Notes under the pieces: generated by a model | Told to the model about the DNA's origin: nothing | Database searches by the model: none | What the model saw: the letters and a program-made list of their open reading frames with translations, nothing else | Shown here: positions 44,215 to 53,490 of the stretch, piece after piece | Layout: each line of letters begins with the position of its first letter | How positions within the stretch are numbered: position 1 is the stretch's first letter | Origin: Burkholderiales bacterium | GTDB taxonomy: Bacteria > Pseudomonadota > Gammaproteobacteria > Burkholderiales > Casimicrobiaceae | NCBI GenBank assembly: GCA_025354165.1 | Contig: JANXNI010000095.1 | Span: 1 to 64,000, forward strand | Length of the DNA: 64,000 bases | Direction: 5' to 3' | Position numbers and translations under genes: made by a program

Positions 44215-46410
44215 CTACTCGGCCGCGATTCCCGTGAACGTCCGAATCTGCTCATAAAGCGATGCGGCGCGATGCGTCGAAGTCTCAAGCTCTTCCAAGA
44301 ACGTCGCCGCCAGCGCACCAATGGGGCCGTCGGCGATGTCCATTGCAGCGAGGCTCGCATTGGTCAGGATTGCGGCCATCACTTCATCCGCGCCTCGGCC
44401 CGTGCCGTCGACGGCTTGCGTCAAACCATGACCCTGCGCCGCCCGCTGCATTGATTCTTCGAGGTGCCGTCGCGCCGCCGCAGCACGCTTGCTATCGCGC
44501 AGATCAAATAGCGTGACTATGAAGCCGAGCAACGTGCCATCGCGTCCCGGAACCGTCTCGGCACGCACCGCCACCGGCAACCCGGGATCACCTTCGCGCA
44601 ACAACGCCATTTCGCCGCGCCACGGTGGCTGTCCCGCCTTGAGCGTGTTCATGGCCCGCCGCATTGAAACCGGTTCGGTGAAGAGCAGCGCGATTTCTTG
44701 CAAGCTGCCAACCTCGATATCGATGCGCCCAGTGAGCGCAGCAAAGGCCTGATTACAAAACAACAGCCGCCCACCCGCATCGGCAATTACGACAGGCTCA
44801 CCCGAACGCTGCACGGCTGCCCGAATGCCCGCGAGCTGATGCTCGGCTATCAATAGCCGCACCGAATGCACCTGCACGATGATGTCCACCAGCGCGAGGC
44901 CAATGGCGCGACCGAGTGCAATCTCGGCGCTCGTCCACGGCAGCGCTGTGCCGCGCACAATCTCTGACCATGCAGCAAATGAGCGGCGCGGCGAGAGTTC
45001 CATCGGGTCGTCGTTCACCATCGGCTTCGACGGATCGCCCGCCCAGGTGACCGACAGCAATTGTTCTTTGCGGAACCACATCAAATAGTCAGAGCCTTCG
45101 CGCGACAGCCGGACCGCCATCACGCCGCTGGCAGTCGGTGTAAGCGAGGCAAGCGCAGGGTTAGCTTTGGCGACGGACGAGCAACTGAACAGCGAATCAA
45201 ACGACTGCGCTTCGATCCACGCCTGCAACTCACGCAGCTCAGGCGTTGAGGGCACTTCGCCCGAGGTGAGGATTTCGCCTTCGGTGAACAGCGCCGCACC
45301 CGTTGCCTCCAGCGGTTGCAACAACGTGCGCGGATTGCGGAACAGCGCGAGCCGCCAATCACCCTCAGTCGACGTCGCTTCGATCAGCCGTTGCTCCACG
45401 CGGCGCACCATCACAGCGACCTGAGCATGCGCATAATTTTCAATCGCAGCGATGCGCGTTGACACCACTTCGGCCAGCAAATCGCAGGCCGCACGAACGG
45501 CAAAGCGCACGTTGCGTGCCGAATAGTGATGTGCCGCAATTAGGCCCCACAACTTGCCTTCGCGCACCAGTGACACCACCAAAGTCGCGGTGACGCCCAT
45601 ATTTTTCAGGTACTGCAAATGCAGCGGCGACATGCTGCGCAGGTACGACATCGACATATCCAGCGGACCGCTGTTATCTGCAAAAAATTCCGGCTGCAAC
45701 AGCGACGGTACGTAATGCACGTCGACCAGCACTCGCACGCGATTGCGCAGGTACAACTCGCGCGCGCGCTGGGGAATATCGGTCGCCGGATAGTGATGGC
45801 CGAGTAGCGATTCAAGTCGCGGATCGCGCGCCTCGGCAACGATTTTTCCGTGACCATCGGCATCAAATTTGTAAACCATCACACGGTCATAGCCGATGAG
45901 ATCGCGAAAGCTTTGTGCTGCCGTGTCGGCAAGCACGCCCATGCTGGCTGCGTTGCTCAGCCGCTGCACCGCATCGGCCACCAGTTGCAGCAAACGCGCC
46001 TGATCATGGTCAACGATGGCACCAGTGTTCGCGACGACGGGTTCCAATTCGACGATCAATCGGCCCGGTTCGATCTGATGGAGCGCGCCTTCCCACTGCA
46101 GGTTCGTGCCGCAAAGCTCCGGGTAGCAGCGGATTGGCAGCGGTTCAGCGCCCATGCTCTGGTTGGACCAGCTAAGGATCCGAGCGGCGAGGTTGCTGGG
46201 GAGCAGGTTCACGGGCGTGCCTACGAGCGCCGCGCTCGATGAATCGAGACCGAGCAGTGCTGATGCGTTCGCCGACGCCTGCAGAACTTTGCCATCAGCC
46301 TGGTCGAGCACCAGCAAAAAACCGTGCGGCTGAATCGAGCCTGCTAGATTAATCAGCTCGCGTTCGCAATTGCTGAGATCGGCTTGGCCGAAGGGCGGGC
46401 TGTAAGTCAC
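44215..46410 (-). CDS. bphP: Kinase-less bacteriophytochrome
   Basis: Red/far-red photoreceptor, 731 residues. The biliverdin-binding cysteine is Cys15 in DLSNCERELINLAGSIQPHG. PAS (about 10-115), GAF (about 135-300, with YPATDIPQRARELY) and PHY (about 315-500, tongue motif SPRRSFAAWSE) domains follow. After PHY come another PAS (about 520-630) and some 90 helical residues with no H-box or ATPase motifs. This output resembles the PpsR-antagonising phytochromes of Bradyrhizobium and Rhodopseudomonas. It starts 10 bases after the ppsR stop, so the two are co-transcribed. Confidence 0.92.
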   Translation of the reverse strand: MTYSPPFGQADLSNCERELINLAGSIQPHGFLLVLDQADGKVLQASANASALLGLDSSSAALVGTPVNLLPSNLAARILSWSNQSMGAEPLPIRCYPELCGTNLQWEGALHQIEPGRLIVELEPVVANTGAIVDHDQARLLQLVADAVQRLSNAASMGVLADTAAQSFRDLIGYDRVMVYKFDADGHGKIVAEARDPRLESLLGHHYPATDIPQRARELYLRNRVRVLVDVHYVPSLLQPEFFADNSGPLDMSMSYLRSMSPLHLQYLKNMGVTATLVVSLVREGKLWGLIAAHHYSARNVRFAVRAACDLLAEVVSTRIAAIENYAHAQVAVMVRRVEQRLIEATSTEGDWRLALFRNPRTLLQPLEATGAALFTEGEILTSGEVPSTPELRELQAWIEAQSFDSLFSCSSVAKANPALASLTPTASGVMAVRLSREGSDYLMWFRKEQLLSVTWAGDPSKPMVNDDPMELSPRRSFAAWSEIVRGTALPWTSAEIALGRAIGLALVDIIVQVHSVRLLIAEHQLAGIRAAVQRSGEPVVIADAGGRLLFCNQAFAALTGRIDIEVGSLQEIALLFTEPVSMRRAMNTLKAGQPPWRGEMALLREGDPGLPVAVRAETVPGRDGTLLGFIVTLFDLRDSKRAAAARRHLEESMQRAAQGHGLTQAVDGTGRGADEVMAAILTNASLAAMDIADGPIGALAATFLEELETSTHRAASLYEQIRTFTGIAAE

Positions 46411-46420
46411 CGGTAGCGGG

Positions 46421-47920
46421 CTAATTCAGTAAAGAGGGTGGTGTGCTGCGGACGTGGCCCAGCATGCCCACCCCAAGATAATGGATACGTTGCCACAGCG
46501 CAACGCCGTCGATACCCAGAATTTCAGCGGCGAGTTGATGTTCGCCGTGTGATTGCGAGAGGGCGAGTTCAATGATGTGGCGCTCGGCAGCGTCGTTAAT
46601 CGCAGCGACGAGATCGGGGAGCGAAGTCTGCCCAATCTGCGCAACCAGATCGGAAACGGCGGACGCGAGTTTACTAGCTGGCTCCGAATCAGGGTGACCG
46701 CTCAGATCGCGTATTGCCCGCTGGTCGATGCGCCGCAGCGTTAGCCCGATGCATTCCTGATCACCTTCCGCTAAAAGCGCCGCCGACACCTCTACATCAA
46801 ATCGCGATGCATTTGTCAATCCAATCGTGGCGGGCCGTTGCTCGGACAGGCCGTTCGACTTCGCTTCGGTGAGGATCGATATGAGCGTGTGCTGCGGGTC
46901 ACCCAATAGCTCGATCAAGCTGCGCCCCACGACCTTGTGCGTCTCGCTTCCGAGGGGAAGCTGGCAGAGCGCAACGAACGCCGGGTTCGCCATCAGCACG
47001 CGTCCGCTGGAGTCGGCAATCGTCACCGCGTCGGGAGTCTGCTCCACAAAATCCGACAATCGCGTCGCCGACGACGGCTCCGACGACACCTTAGTCGCGC
47101 GTGCCCGAACCAGCAGCAACATCTTGTCGCCGGCGCGAAACGGCGTGGCCGAGATGTCAATTACGGTGGCATACAAGGGGTTATCTAAACCACCCTGCGC
47201 AAGTGCATGAACGCGGATTTCGCCGGGTCGCCCGCTGCTGCGCGCCATTACCAGAAGCTCCTCTACGCCGAGACGTTCTGCGCGCAGAATACCTACGGTC
47301 GCGCCTTGCCCGACTAGTGTCACCTGATTGCCGCCAAACAAATCGTTCGCAGCGCGATTGGCTTCAACAATGGCAAGCGTTTCTGCATCGACCACCATCA
47401 CGGCGTCGGTGGCGACCTGAAATAGTTGCTTGTAACGCGATTCAGTTTGGCGCAGCTTCCAATAGTCCTGCTCCAACTCCCGCTGCGCAACAAGAAATTG
47501 CTGCTTGATCGCAGCAACGGTACCCAGATCGCGCCCTACGGCCAGCACCGGGCCATTCGGCCCCAGTTTGATCGCAGAATACGATACCGGAACGTTCTGG
47601 CCATCGGGAGCTGAATGAAAGACTTCGCGGCGACGCGTGACACCAGCGGACTCGGCCTCCGCAAGAAGTTCTCCGATTTTGTCGCGTGTACCGCCGCTCA
47701 CAGTTTCGGCCCACGGACGACCAACCCATTGTGCGGTTGAACCGGGAATAGGATCGGCACCCACCGCCATGTGCCGGATCACACCGTCTGCATCGATGAC
47801 CAGCGCGATGTCGCTTGCAATTGAGACAAAGGTCTGTGCCAATTGCGGCGCAAAGTCTGCCAGACCAGGCAACGTCACGATATCGGTTGGATTGGCAGGC
47901 CGATTAGCGCTATCGCTCAT
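46421..47920 (-). CDS. ppsR: PpsR/CrtJ-type photosynthesis repressor
   Basis: Repressor of photosynthesis genes, 499 residues from the ATG at 47920 (MSDSANRPANPTDIVTLPGL). The ORF-track start adds 19 residues. The N-terminal PAS (about 25-140), a glutamine-linker helix (AIKQQFLVAQRELEQDYWKL), two further PAS domains (about 175-390) and a C-terminal Fis-type helix-turn-helix (LAAEILGIDGVALWQRIHYL) are visible. The recognition helix departs from the usual SRQSLY pattern, and no cysteine is seen in the helix-turn-helix. It is followed by bphP. Confidence 0.9.
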   Translation of the reverse strand: MSDSANRPANPTDIVTLPGLADFAPQLAQTFVSIASDIALVIDADGVIRHMAVGADPIPGSTAQWVGRPWAETVSGGTRDKIGELLAEAESAGVTRRREVFHSAPDGQNVPVSYSAIKLGPNGPVLAVGRDLGTVAAIKQQFLVAQRELEQDYWKLRQTESRYKQLFQVATDAVMVVDAETLAIVEANRAANDLFGGNQVTLVGQGATVGILRAERLGVEELLVMARSSGRPGEIRVHALAQGGLDNPLYATVIDISATPFRAGDKMLLLVRARATKVSSEPSSATRLSDFVEQTPDAVTIADSSGRVLMANPAFVALCQLPLGSETHKVVGRSLIELLGDPQHTLISILTEAKSNGLSEQRPATIGLTNASRFDVEVSAALLAEGDQECIGLTLRRIDQRAIRDLSGHPDSEPASKLASAVSDLVAQIGQTSLPDLVAAINDAAERHIIELALSQSHGEHQLAAEILGIDGVALWQRIHYLGVGMLGHVRSTPPSLLN

Positions 47921-48678
47921 ACAAAACCCCGGCAAATCCGGAAAGCGCGCGTTAATTGCACCATGACTTTTACGCACCGATGTGCAAATTGCATTGTTAA
48001 ACTCACACTGGATTTTAACTCAGTGCATTGCGCTTTGTGCATCGAATGCTAGGAGTTGGCGAGCTGGGCCACGCGTGGCATGTGGCGTTCGCGCAAAATG
48101 TTCTGCCTTCTATTGACGAAGTAAATTCAATGATGCCCCGATTTCACAGCTCGAAAGGAGGTCGGAAGGAGCTGGCTAAAACGGAGCCGATGACTTAATA
48201 GATTCACCGAATCGAGGGGTCTGATGGACAAACAGAACAAAACTAGCTTTCACCACGTCTATCAGGTCGCGACGGCCGGACCAGTGCACTCACAATGCTA
48301 TTGATCACTTCTCTGCGTATTTGCTGTTCGTATCGCCGTGGTATCTCAATTTTGACGGATCCCTCGGAGACATCACTCGCCCGCTACGCGGGGAGCAGGT
48401 CACCGCATGCCATCGTCCTTACCCTCGCAGACGCAACTAGTATTTTTTCCCAAACAGATGAGCTGAGGATGGGCGCGAACGTAAATGTGGTGTTTGCGGT
48501 TGCGGAATTTTCGATTCTCGGAACAGACATGAACGCAATGTATCCGCGTAATATTTGAACTGGGATATCGCGTCGCCCTTAAGTAAAAAAATTGGACAGT
48601 GGAGAGTGTAATCGGCCCCCGGTTGAGGAGCGTAGCGAACGCACGATCCTTGGCACATCCGCGTCACCGTATCGTTTG
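47921..48678. other. 758-base stretch between the HiPIP gene and ppsR
   Basis: It holds the ppsR upstream region and ORFs on both strands without recognised families. No TGT-N12-ACA site was found near ppsR. One short ORF with a ribosome-binding site is listed separately. Confidence 0.45.
48224..48304 (+). CDS. Possible small protein, 26 residues
   Basis: The short ORF MDKQNKTSFHHVYQVATAGP (first 20 residues) begins 4 bases after gagggg. It is polar and matches no family I know. It could be a leader-type peptide or chance. Confidence 0.15.
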   Translation: MDKQNKTSFHHVYQVATAGPVHSQCY

Positions 48679-49101
48679 CTACCCAGTTTTCTTCACATAA
48701 GCGCTGCACCAGCCACTAGAGCTTACCTGCTTGCCGGGAAACAGCGGGCATGGGCCTGAGGCGCTTCCTGCCGTGCCCTGAAACAGATTGCAGACGCCGC
48801 ACTTCGTGCCGTCGACGTGTTGCGCGTACTTGGTCTTGTCCACTTTAGTTGCATCGGGCGAATAGCCGAGCGACATGGCGGTGGGATCGTCGGCGGCAAC
48901 CATCGGCAACGGGCCGGCAGCGGGTGCAGGGGCTGCCGACGCGGGCGCTGCGGGCGCGGGCATCGGTGCAGGCGCGGGAGTCGGCGTTGGCGTTGGCACG
49001 GCCTCAACGGCGGCTTTCGGCTTTTCCGAGCATGCGGCGAGCAAACCGACGCCAACAAACGGGATGATTTTTATGAAGCTACGACGGGTTTCGATGGCCA
49101 T
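48679..49101 (-). CDS. High-potential iron-sulfur protein with Tat and lipobox-like signal
   Basis: Periplasmic 4Fe-4S electron carrier, 140 residues, probably a donor to the photosynthetic reaction centre. The N-terminus RRSFIKIIPFVGVGLLAACS combines a twin-arginine motif with a lipobox (LAAC). A long Ala/Pro linker follows (about 35-65). The HiPIP core contains four cysteines after the lipobox: CGVCNLF, GPCPLFPG and SGWCSAY. It is 111 bases downstream of puhE in the same direction and may be part of the photosynthesis operon. Confidence 0.88.
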   Translation of the reverse strand: MAIETRRSFIKIIPFVGVGLLAACSEKPKAAVEAVPTPTPTPAPAPMPAPAAPASAAPAPAAGPLPMVAADDPTAMSLGYSPDATKVDKTKYAQHVDGTKCGVCNLFQGTAGSASGPCPLFPGKQVSSSGWCSAYVKKTG

Positions 49102-49212
49102 GTTGGATGCACTCCAGTGTTGATTAAATGGATTAGCGTGATGATTTTTGAAATATTAGTCGGTGGCAATGGTATTGACCATGCGCATGCCAAAGCGGTC
49201 CGCATCAAAGGC

Positions 49213-50001
49213 TCAAGATTCGACATTCGAAGTAGCCGCTTCTATGCGGTTTCCCAGCGCCGGTGACCACAAAGCCTCAACCGAGCGTGGCGCGATCAGA
49301 AACAGATGCTCCAGCACCGCGAGCGTGAGCAGCGTTGCCACCAAGACCATGCCAGTCGTTGCGAACGGTGACAGACTGGCTCGACCCACTGCCACCCAGA
49401 TGGTCGCAGCACAGGCGGCAGCCATTGCCACGCTGACCGTAAAAAATTTGCCAATCGAATTGCTTTGACGGAAGTACGTGCCCAGATAAGCCATGTGCGG
49501 TGGAAGGAAGTGCGAATAGGTATTGCGGACGCCGAAGAAAAGATTTAACTTCGCCGACAGCCGCATGATCCAGAGCACCAAATAGGTATAACCTCCAATA
49601 TGATTCACCGCCCCCCATGTGAAAACCAGCAGCAAGACTCCACCGCCGAGCAACGCTAGCTCGTGATAAATCACCGCGCGAGTAGCGAGCGTAAATCGTT
49701 GTAGCTCGGAGGCGTCGGGTGGGCAGCTCAGCCGTGACGGCCCCGCTATGCCGCCCATCAGGAAAAGCATCTCCTGCCAGCCCCAAATCAAGAGCGTGTA
49801 GCCGAATGCCGCGTACGCGCTGCCGACACTTGCGCTGCGGCTCGCCACCATGAGACCAATCAAGCTGCACGTAGCAATGAGCGTGGCTACTCCGAGGCTC
49901 CAGAAGTAGGTGCGTTTGGGCAGCCCGTCGAGATAAAAGATCAAGCCGGTTAGGAACCACCAAAGGAGGGCGGCGACGGCGACGGCTGCGAGTATTTCCA
50001 T
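49213..50001 (-). CDS. puhE: Photosynthetic complex assembly protein PuhE (DUF3623)
   Basis: Integral membrane protein of 262 residues with about seven hydrophobic segments, required in related bacteria for normal reaction-centre/LH1 assembly. Family-type stretches include LIFYLDGLPKRTYFWSL, WGWQEMLFLMGGIAGP and NLFFGVRNTYSHFLPPHMAYL. It lies 23 bases after acsF, its usual place. The C-terminus overlaps no other gene; HiPIP follows. Confidence 0.9.
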   Translation of the reverse strand: MEILAAVAVAALLWWFLTGLIFYLDGLPKRTYFWSLGVATLIATCSLIGLMVASRSASVGSAYAAFGYTLLIWGWQEMLFLMGGIAGPSRLSCPPDASELQRFTLATRAVIYHELALLGGGVLLLVFTWGAVNHIGGYTYLVLWIMRLSAKLNLFFGVRNTYSHFLPPHMAYLGTYFRQSNSIGKFFTVSVAMAAACAATIWVAVGRASLSPFATTGMVLVATLLTLAVLEHLFLIAPRSVEALWSPALGNRIEAATSNVES

Positions 50002-50024
50002 GCGTATTTACTGCCGGCCTGTAG

Positions 50025-51098
50025 CTACCAGGTCGGCTGAAGACGCATGTCGCTCGGCAGTGCGTGTGAGTGCGTTGGCAGCAGATAGAGGCGTGCGAAA
50101 GCGGCTGCGGCGCATACACCCAGGCCCAAGCGTTTGATGCCACCGATGAAACCGCCTTGCGTTTTTGCGGCGTCGATAGCCAGCGCCAGAACTCGCATGC
50201 GCTCAAGACCAGCCCGGAAGCGCGGGTCGTCGAGATTAAGCGTCACCGGAAACACTTGTTTGGTGATTTCGTTAGTGATGCGGAACACGGTGAAATCGTA
50301 ATCGGCTGGCGTGAGATTGAGCGCTTTGTGAAATTCGATACGCGCGTGGTCACGCACATACATCGTTGCGTAAACGGCGAGCAGGAAGAAGCGAATCCAG
50401 TAAACATTCGCGCCGCGCAGCAAGGCTGGATCAGAGCGCATCAATAGCGTAAACGCTTCGCCATGGCGAAATTCGTCGTTGCACCAGAGATCAAACCATT
50501 TGAAGATCGGATGAAAACAAAGTTCGGGATGGCGCTCGATTTGACGAAAGATCGTGATGTAGCGGGCGTAGCCGATCTTCTCGGATAGATACGTCGCGTA
50601 AAAGATGAATTTCGGCCGGAAGAAGGTGTATTTTTTCGCCTTGGTGAGGAAGCCTAAGTCCACGCCAATACCGAAGTCCTTCAGCCACTGATTGATGAAC
50701 CCGGCATGGCGCGATTCGTCGCGGCTCATGTAACCGAAGAGCTTTCGCATTTCCGGATTTTTTACGCGACGCTTGATTTCTGCGTAAAGCACGCAGCCTG
50801 AGAATTCAGCAGTCACCGAGCTGATCATGAAATCGACGAATTCGCGATACAAGCCTTCGGGCAGTTCGGAGAAGTCACGATCCATATCGGCGGGGCGTAC
50901 GAAGTGGCCGCGATTGAGATCGAGGCGGAATTCTTCCATCAAAGCGTCCCACTCGTTGCGCACGAGCGAGATGTCGATATGATCCATCGCGTCAAAGTCT
51001 GTCGTGTAGAAGCGCGGTGACAACAACGTGTTGGTCTGCGCGCGTTCGGTAGCCTCGTGTGAATTGGCTGGCGCAGCTTCAATTTCAAGGGCGCTCAT
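50025..51098 (-). CDS. acsF: Aerobic Mg-protoporphyrin IX monomethyl ester cyclase AcsF
   Basis: Di-iron oxidase that uses O2 to form the fifth ring of bacteriochlorophyll, 357 residues. The metal ligands are in [28 protein letters not shown] and [10 protein letters not shown] (two ExxH motifs). Presence of this enzyme means ring closure can occur with oxygen; the anaerobic BchE is not in the window. The start overlaps the stop of the upstream small gene by 4 bases (ATGA). Confidence 0.95.
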   Translation of the reverse strand: MSALEIEAAPANSHEATERAQTNTLLSPRFYTTDFDAMDHIDISLVRNEWDALMEEFRLDLNRGHFVRPADMDRDFSELPEGLYREFVDFMISSVTAEFSGCVLYAEIKRRVKNPEMRKLFGYMSRDESRHAGFINQWLKDFGIGVDLGFLTKAKKYTFFRPKFIFYATYLSEKIGYARYITIFRQIERHPELCFHPIFKWFDLWCNDEFRHGEAFTLLMRSDPALLRGANVYWIRFFLLAVYATMYVRDHARIEFHKALNLTPADYDFTVFRITNEITKQVFPVTLNLDDPRFRAGLERMRVLALAIDAAKTQGGFIGGIKRLGLGVCAAAAFARLYLLPTHSHALPSDMRLQPTW

Positions 51099-51469
51099 GG
51101 TTTACGGCTCCGGGAAAAATTATGTGATTGGCACAGACGGTCTGGCGAAAAGCTCACCTCATACAGCGCTGTTAGTTCAAAGCGTGAACACATGCGAGTC
51201 CAGATCCGAGCGAACCACGAGGCCCTAGAAACCGTGGCGCTACGCTGATAAACCGTGTGCTCGCCGAACGCAACAATGAACGGGGCGTCGTGAACCAGCA
51301 CTTCGTCACCGGGGCCAACCTCAACGCCATCAAGCTCAACGTGCGCGTGCAGCGTCTCGGCGGTGTTGCTGAGTTCTACGGTGCAGGGAACTGTGACGGA
51401 GCTGCCCATCCAGGACGCGCTTTCAGAAGCGGTACTCGTGGGTAATGCGATTTGGAAAGATGCGTTCAT
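51095..51469 (-). CDS. Small conserved protein between puhC and acsF
   Basis: A 124-residue protein at a position where proteobacterial clusters carry an unnamed ORF. It has no signal peptide or membrane segment. The middle, [20 protein letters not shown], resembles a small beta-rich domain, and the segment [12 protein letters not shown] near the C-terminus seems the most distinctive. It overlaps puhC and acsF by 4 bases each, so it is co-translated with them. A role in complex assembly or pigment synthesis is inferred only from position. Confidence 0.8.
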   Translation of the reverse strand: MNASFQIALPTSTASESASWMGSSVTVPCTVELSNTAETLHAHVELDGVEVGPGDEVLVHDAPFIVAFGEHTVYQRSATVSRASWFARIWTRMCSRFELTALYEVSFSPDRLCQSHNFSRSRKP

Positions 51470-51963
51470 GGTGTTGCCTTGCTGGTTTTGGTTGCAGCTT
51501 CCGGTTTGCTCAACAACTTTGCGAACACCTCCGCGTTCGTCGAGCCAAATGAGGCTAGGTCAATTTCGTGATCGGTCACGCTGTCGCGCAGTACGAGGCG
51601 AGCATCGGCCAAGGCGATGATCGAAAATGGTTTGTCGGCGCCAATGCTGGAACGTTTGCGCTCACGCACCAAGCTGCGCACCGCACCGCGCATGAAGCCG
51701 TTGGTTTCTGGCGCGACGCGTTCGATGACTTCGTTAGTAGCGGCGTCGCGCACTTCGATGCCGCCATCAAGTTGATCTTCAAAACGAATGTCTCTCGTGG
51801 CTACCACCGCGACCTTCGATTGAGCGATGGTGGTCGGCAGATCGACGCCACGTTCCGGCTTCAAAAATACATAGGCCATCGTGCCCAAGAGCACTGCCGC
51901 GATTGCGATCATCGGCCCTGCCATTGAGGACGTACGCGGCGTCGGAGCGGTAGTTGTTTGCAT
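51466..51963 (-). CDS. puhC: Photosynthetic complex assembly protein PuhC
   Basis: A 165-residue membrane-anchored protein. One transmembrane segment is visible (about 14-34, MIAIAAVLLGTMAYVFL), then a periplasmic beta-rich domain with VATRDIRFEDQLDGGIEV and GFMRGAVRSLVRERK, which are family hallmarks. PuhC organises reaction-centre/LH1 in related species. It is located 33 bases after puhB and overlaps the next small gene. Confidence 0.92.
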   Translation of the reverse strand: MQTTTAPTPRTSSMAGPMIAIAAVLLGTMAYVFLKPERGVDLPTTIAQSKVAVVATRDIRFEDQLDGGIEVRDAATNEVIERVAPETNGFMRGAVRSLVRERKRSSIGADKPFSIIALADARLVLRDSVTDHEIDLASFGSTNAEVFAKLLSKPEAATKTSKATP

Positions 51964-51996
51964 CAGAGAACTCGTCTTTGAAAACTTGATGTGTCG

Positions 51997-52677
51997 CTAG
52001 GCGGCGTTAACCAGACCGCCAGACGGTATCGCAGGCGCGTGGCTGGGGGTGAGGTCACTGCTTTCGCGCTCGCTCGCCTGAATTGCCGGTTGTGCAGCCA
52101 GCGTGGCTCTGGTCAAGAGTGCTGCAACGCGCTCAACATTGGCAATTGAACGCAACATCGGCTGCGTATGCCGCATCTGCCATGGACGTGCATGCGGCCA
52201 GAGGTGCAGATAAGCGATATTGAATTCGCTTTGCAATGAAAGCGGAATATCGCCGGTTCCATCGCTATTAATTTTCAGTCCGGCAGCCGTGAGTGTCTTC
52301 AAAGGCAGATTAAACGTAACACTAAGCACGATACCGATACGCATCACGATCCGTCGATCCGTCAACGTGTACACGGCCGCACGCGAAGCGAGATAGGCAA
52401 GCAGCCACACCAGACCGATCCCTAAGACCGCCAGTGCGAGCAGCGGCGCAACGGACCTTAGCGCTTCGCCATATGTCTCACCGTCGGCTACTGCGAACAC
52501 GGCGCGGAGCACCAACAATAAAGCGAAGTAGCCTGCGAACGCGCGAATGTGAAACGCGTTGCGGGCGAAAGACGATACGTCTGGTGAGCCTTGCCAAATG
52601 ATGTTTTCTCCGGCAGGCAGCGCAGCGGGTAAGCCGTGTACTGCTTCCAACTCATGCTCCGGTGCGACGTACATCAT
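51997..52677 (-). CDS. puhB: Photosynthetic complex assembly protein PuhB
   Basis: A 226-residue membrane protein with a bacterial PH-like domain. The N-terminal GENIIWQGSPDVSSFARNAF is the family's opening motif. Two hydrophobic segments follow (about 45-67 and 78-100), and YTLTDRRIVMRIG marks the PH-like strand region. In Rhodobacter the homologue promotes reaction-centre assembly. Its start overlaps the puhA stop by 4 bases. Confidence 0.92.
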   Translation of the reverse strand: MMYVAPEHELEAVHGLPAALPAGENIIWQGSPDVSSFARNAFHIRAFAGYFALLLVLRAVFAVADGETYGEALRSVAPLLALAVLGIGLVWLLAYLASRAAVYTLTDRRIVMRIGIVLSVTFNLPLKTLTAAGLKINSDGTGDIPLSLQSEFNIAYLHLWPHARPWQMRHTQPMLRSIANVERVAALLTRATLAAQPAIQASERESSDLTPSHAPAIPSGGLVNAA

Positions 52678-53441
52678 GCCAAGGGTTCCTGACGTGAGGG
52701 ATGTGCGTAGAGGTTTCCACCGCCGTAGTAGGCCATGACTTTTTCCTCTTCAAGCAGCGTGATCGAATCAGCATTCCGGGTGCGCGGCACATTCGCGAAA
52801 TGCTGACCGTAAATCGAATTCACGGTGACACGACCATTGCGAATTCGTGCAGCCGTCATCGGCAACAAAACGCGTGCTGGCCCGTCGGCGGCTTTCACTT
52901 CTAGTTCGATGTAGCGCAGTATGTATTCAGCGCGATCGACCCACACGTCTTTCACTGTGCCGCCTACTTCGCCATCGGCCCCAAACACCGGCATACCGCG
53001 CGGATCAGGGTCGGCGGTTTCCAGATGGTAATCAGTCGCCACACTCAAAGGAACGAGCTTCGGGTGACCATCAAACGTCATATCGGGTACGTCTGCACGC
53101 ATCGCGTACGAACCGGGACCCACCGCCGCAAGCATTGCATCGCCGTGCGGATCCATTGGCGTCCCCAGCGAGCGTCCTACGGCGGAGGCGTTGAGCGGGG
53201 GCTCAATACTGTTGATGGGAGGCGAACTGCGAGTAGTGCCATCGCGCAGGTGGAAAATTTTTGCCTTTGGAACTGCGGGCCAGCCTTGCACAATCTTGCG
53301 GCTAGGCCCGTCGTGCTCGAGGGGGTAACCCTCGCGCTTGTTTTCCCGATGCAGGTAATAGATCAAGCATGCGAAGAATACCCAGAACAGGTAGAGCATT
53401 ACCTGTGCAATATCAATATATGAACCAAGCGCGCCTTTCAT
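52674..53441 (-). CDS. puhA: Photosynthetic reaction centre H subunit
   Basis: Single-span subunit of the reaction centre, 255 residues from the ATG at 53441, which follows a strong aaggagg ribosome-binding site; the track start at 53516 lies inside lhaA and is not used. The periplasmic N-terminus MKGALGSYIDIAQV leads into the transmembrane helix VMLYLFWVFFACLIYYL. The cytoplasmic PRC-barrel domain includes PVFGADGEVGGTVKDVWVDR. The L, M and LH genes are not in this window. Confidence 0.96.
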   Translation of the reverse strand: MKGALGSYIDIAQVMLYLFWVFFACLIYYLHRENKREGYPLEHDGPSRKIVQGWPAVPKAKIFHLRDGTTRSSPPINSIEPPLNASAVGRSLGTPMDPHGDAMLAAVGPGSYAMRADVPDMTFDGHPKLVPLSVATDYHLETADPDPRGMPVFGADGEVGGTVKDVWVDRAEYILRYIELEVKAADGPARVLLPMTAARIRNGRVTVNSIYGQHFANVPRTRNADSITLLEEEKVMAYYGGGNLYAHPSRQEPLA

Positions 53442-53490
53442 AGCGTGTACCTCCTTGTGGTGTAAGTGATCGAGTGCGTCATGCGATGGA

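Noticed and set aside
47921-48100. Possible PpsR autoregulatory site upstream of ppsR
   Set aside because: The region has TGT and ACA triplets, but none with 12-base spacing; the closest, TGTGAGTTTAACA, has 7.
48295-48558. 87-codon plus-strand ORF between ppsR and the HiPIP gene
   Set aside because: No family, weak start context, and overlapped by a minus-strand ORF of similar quality (48437-48709).
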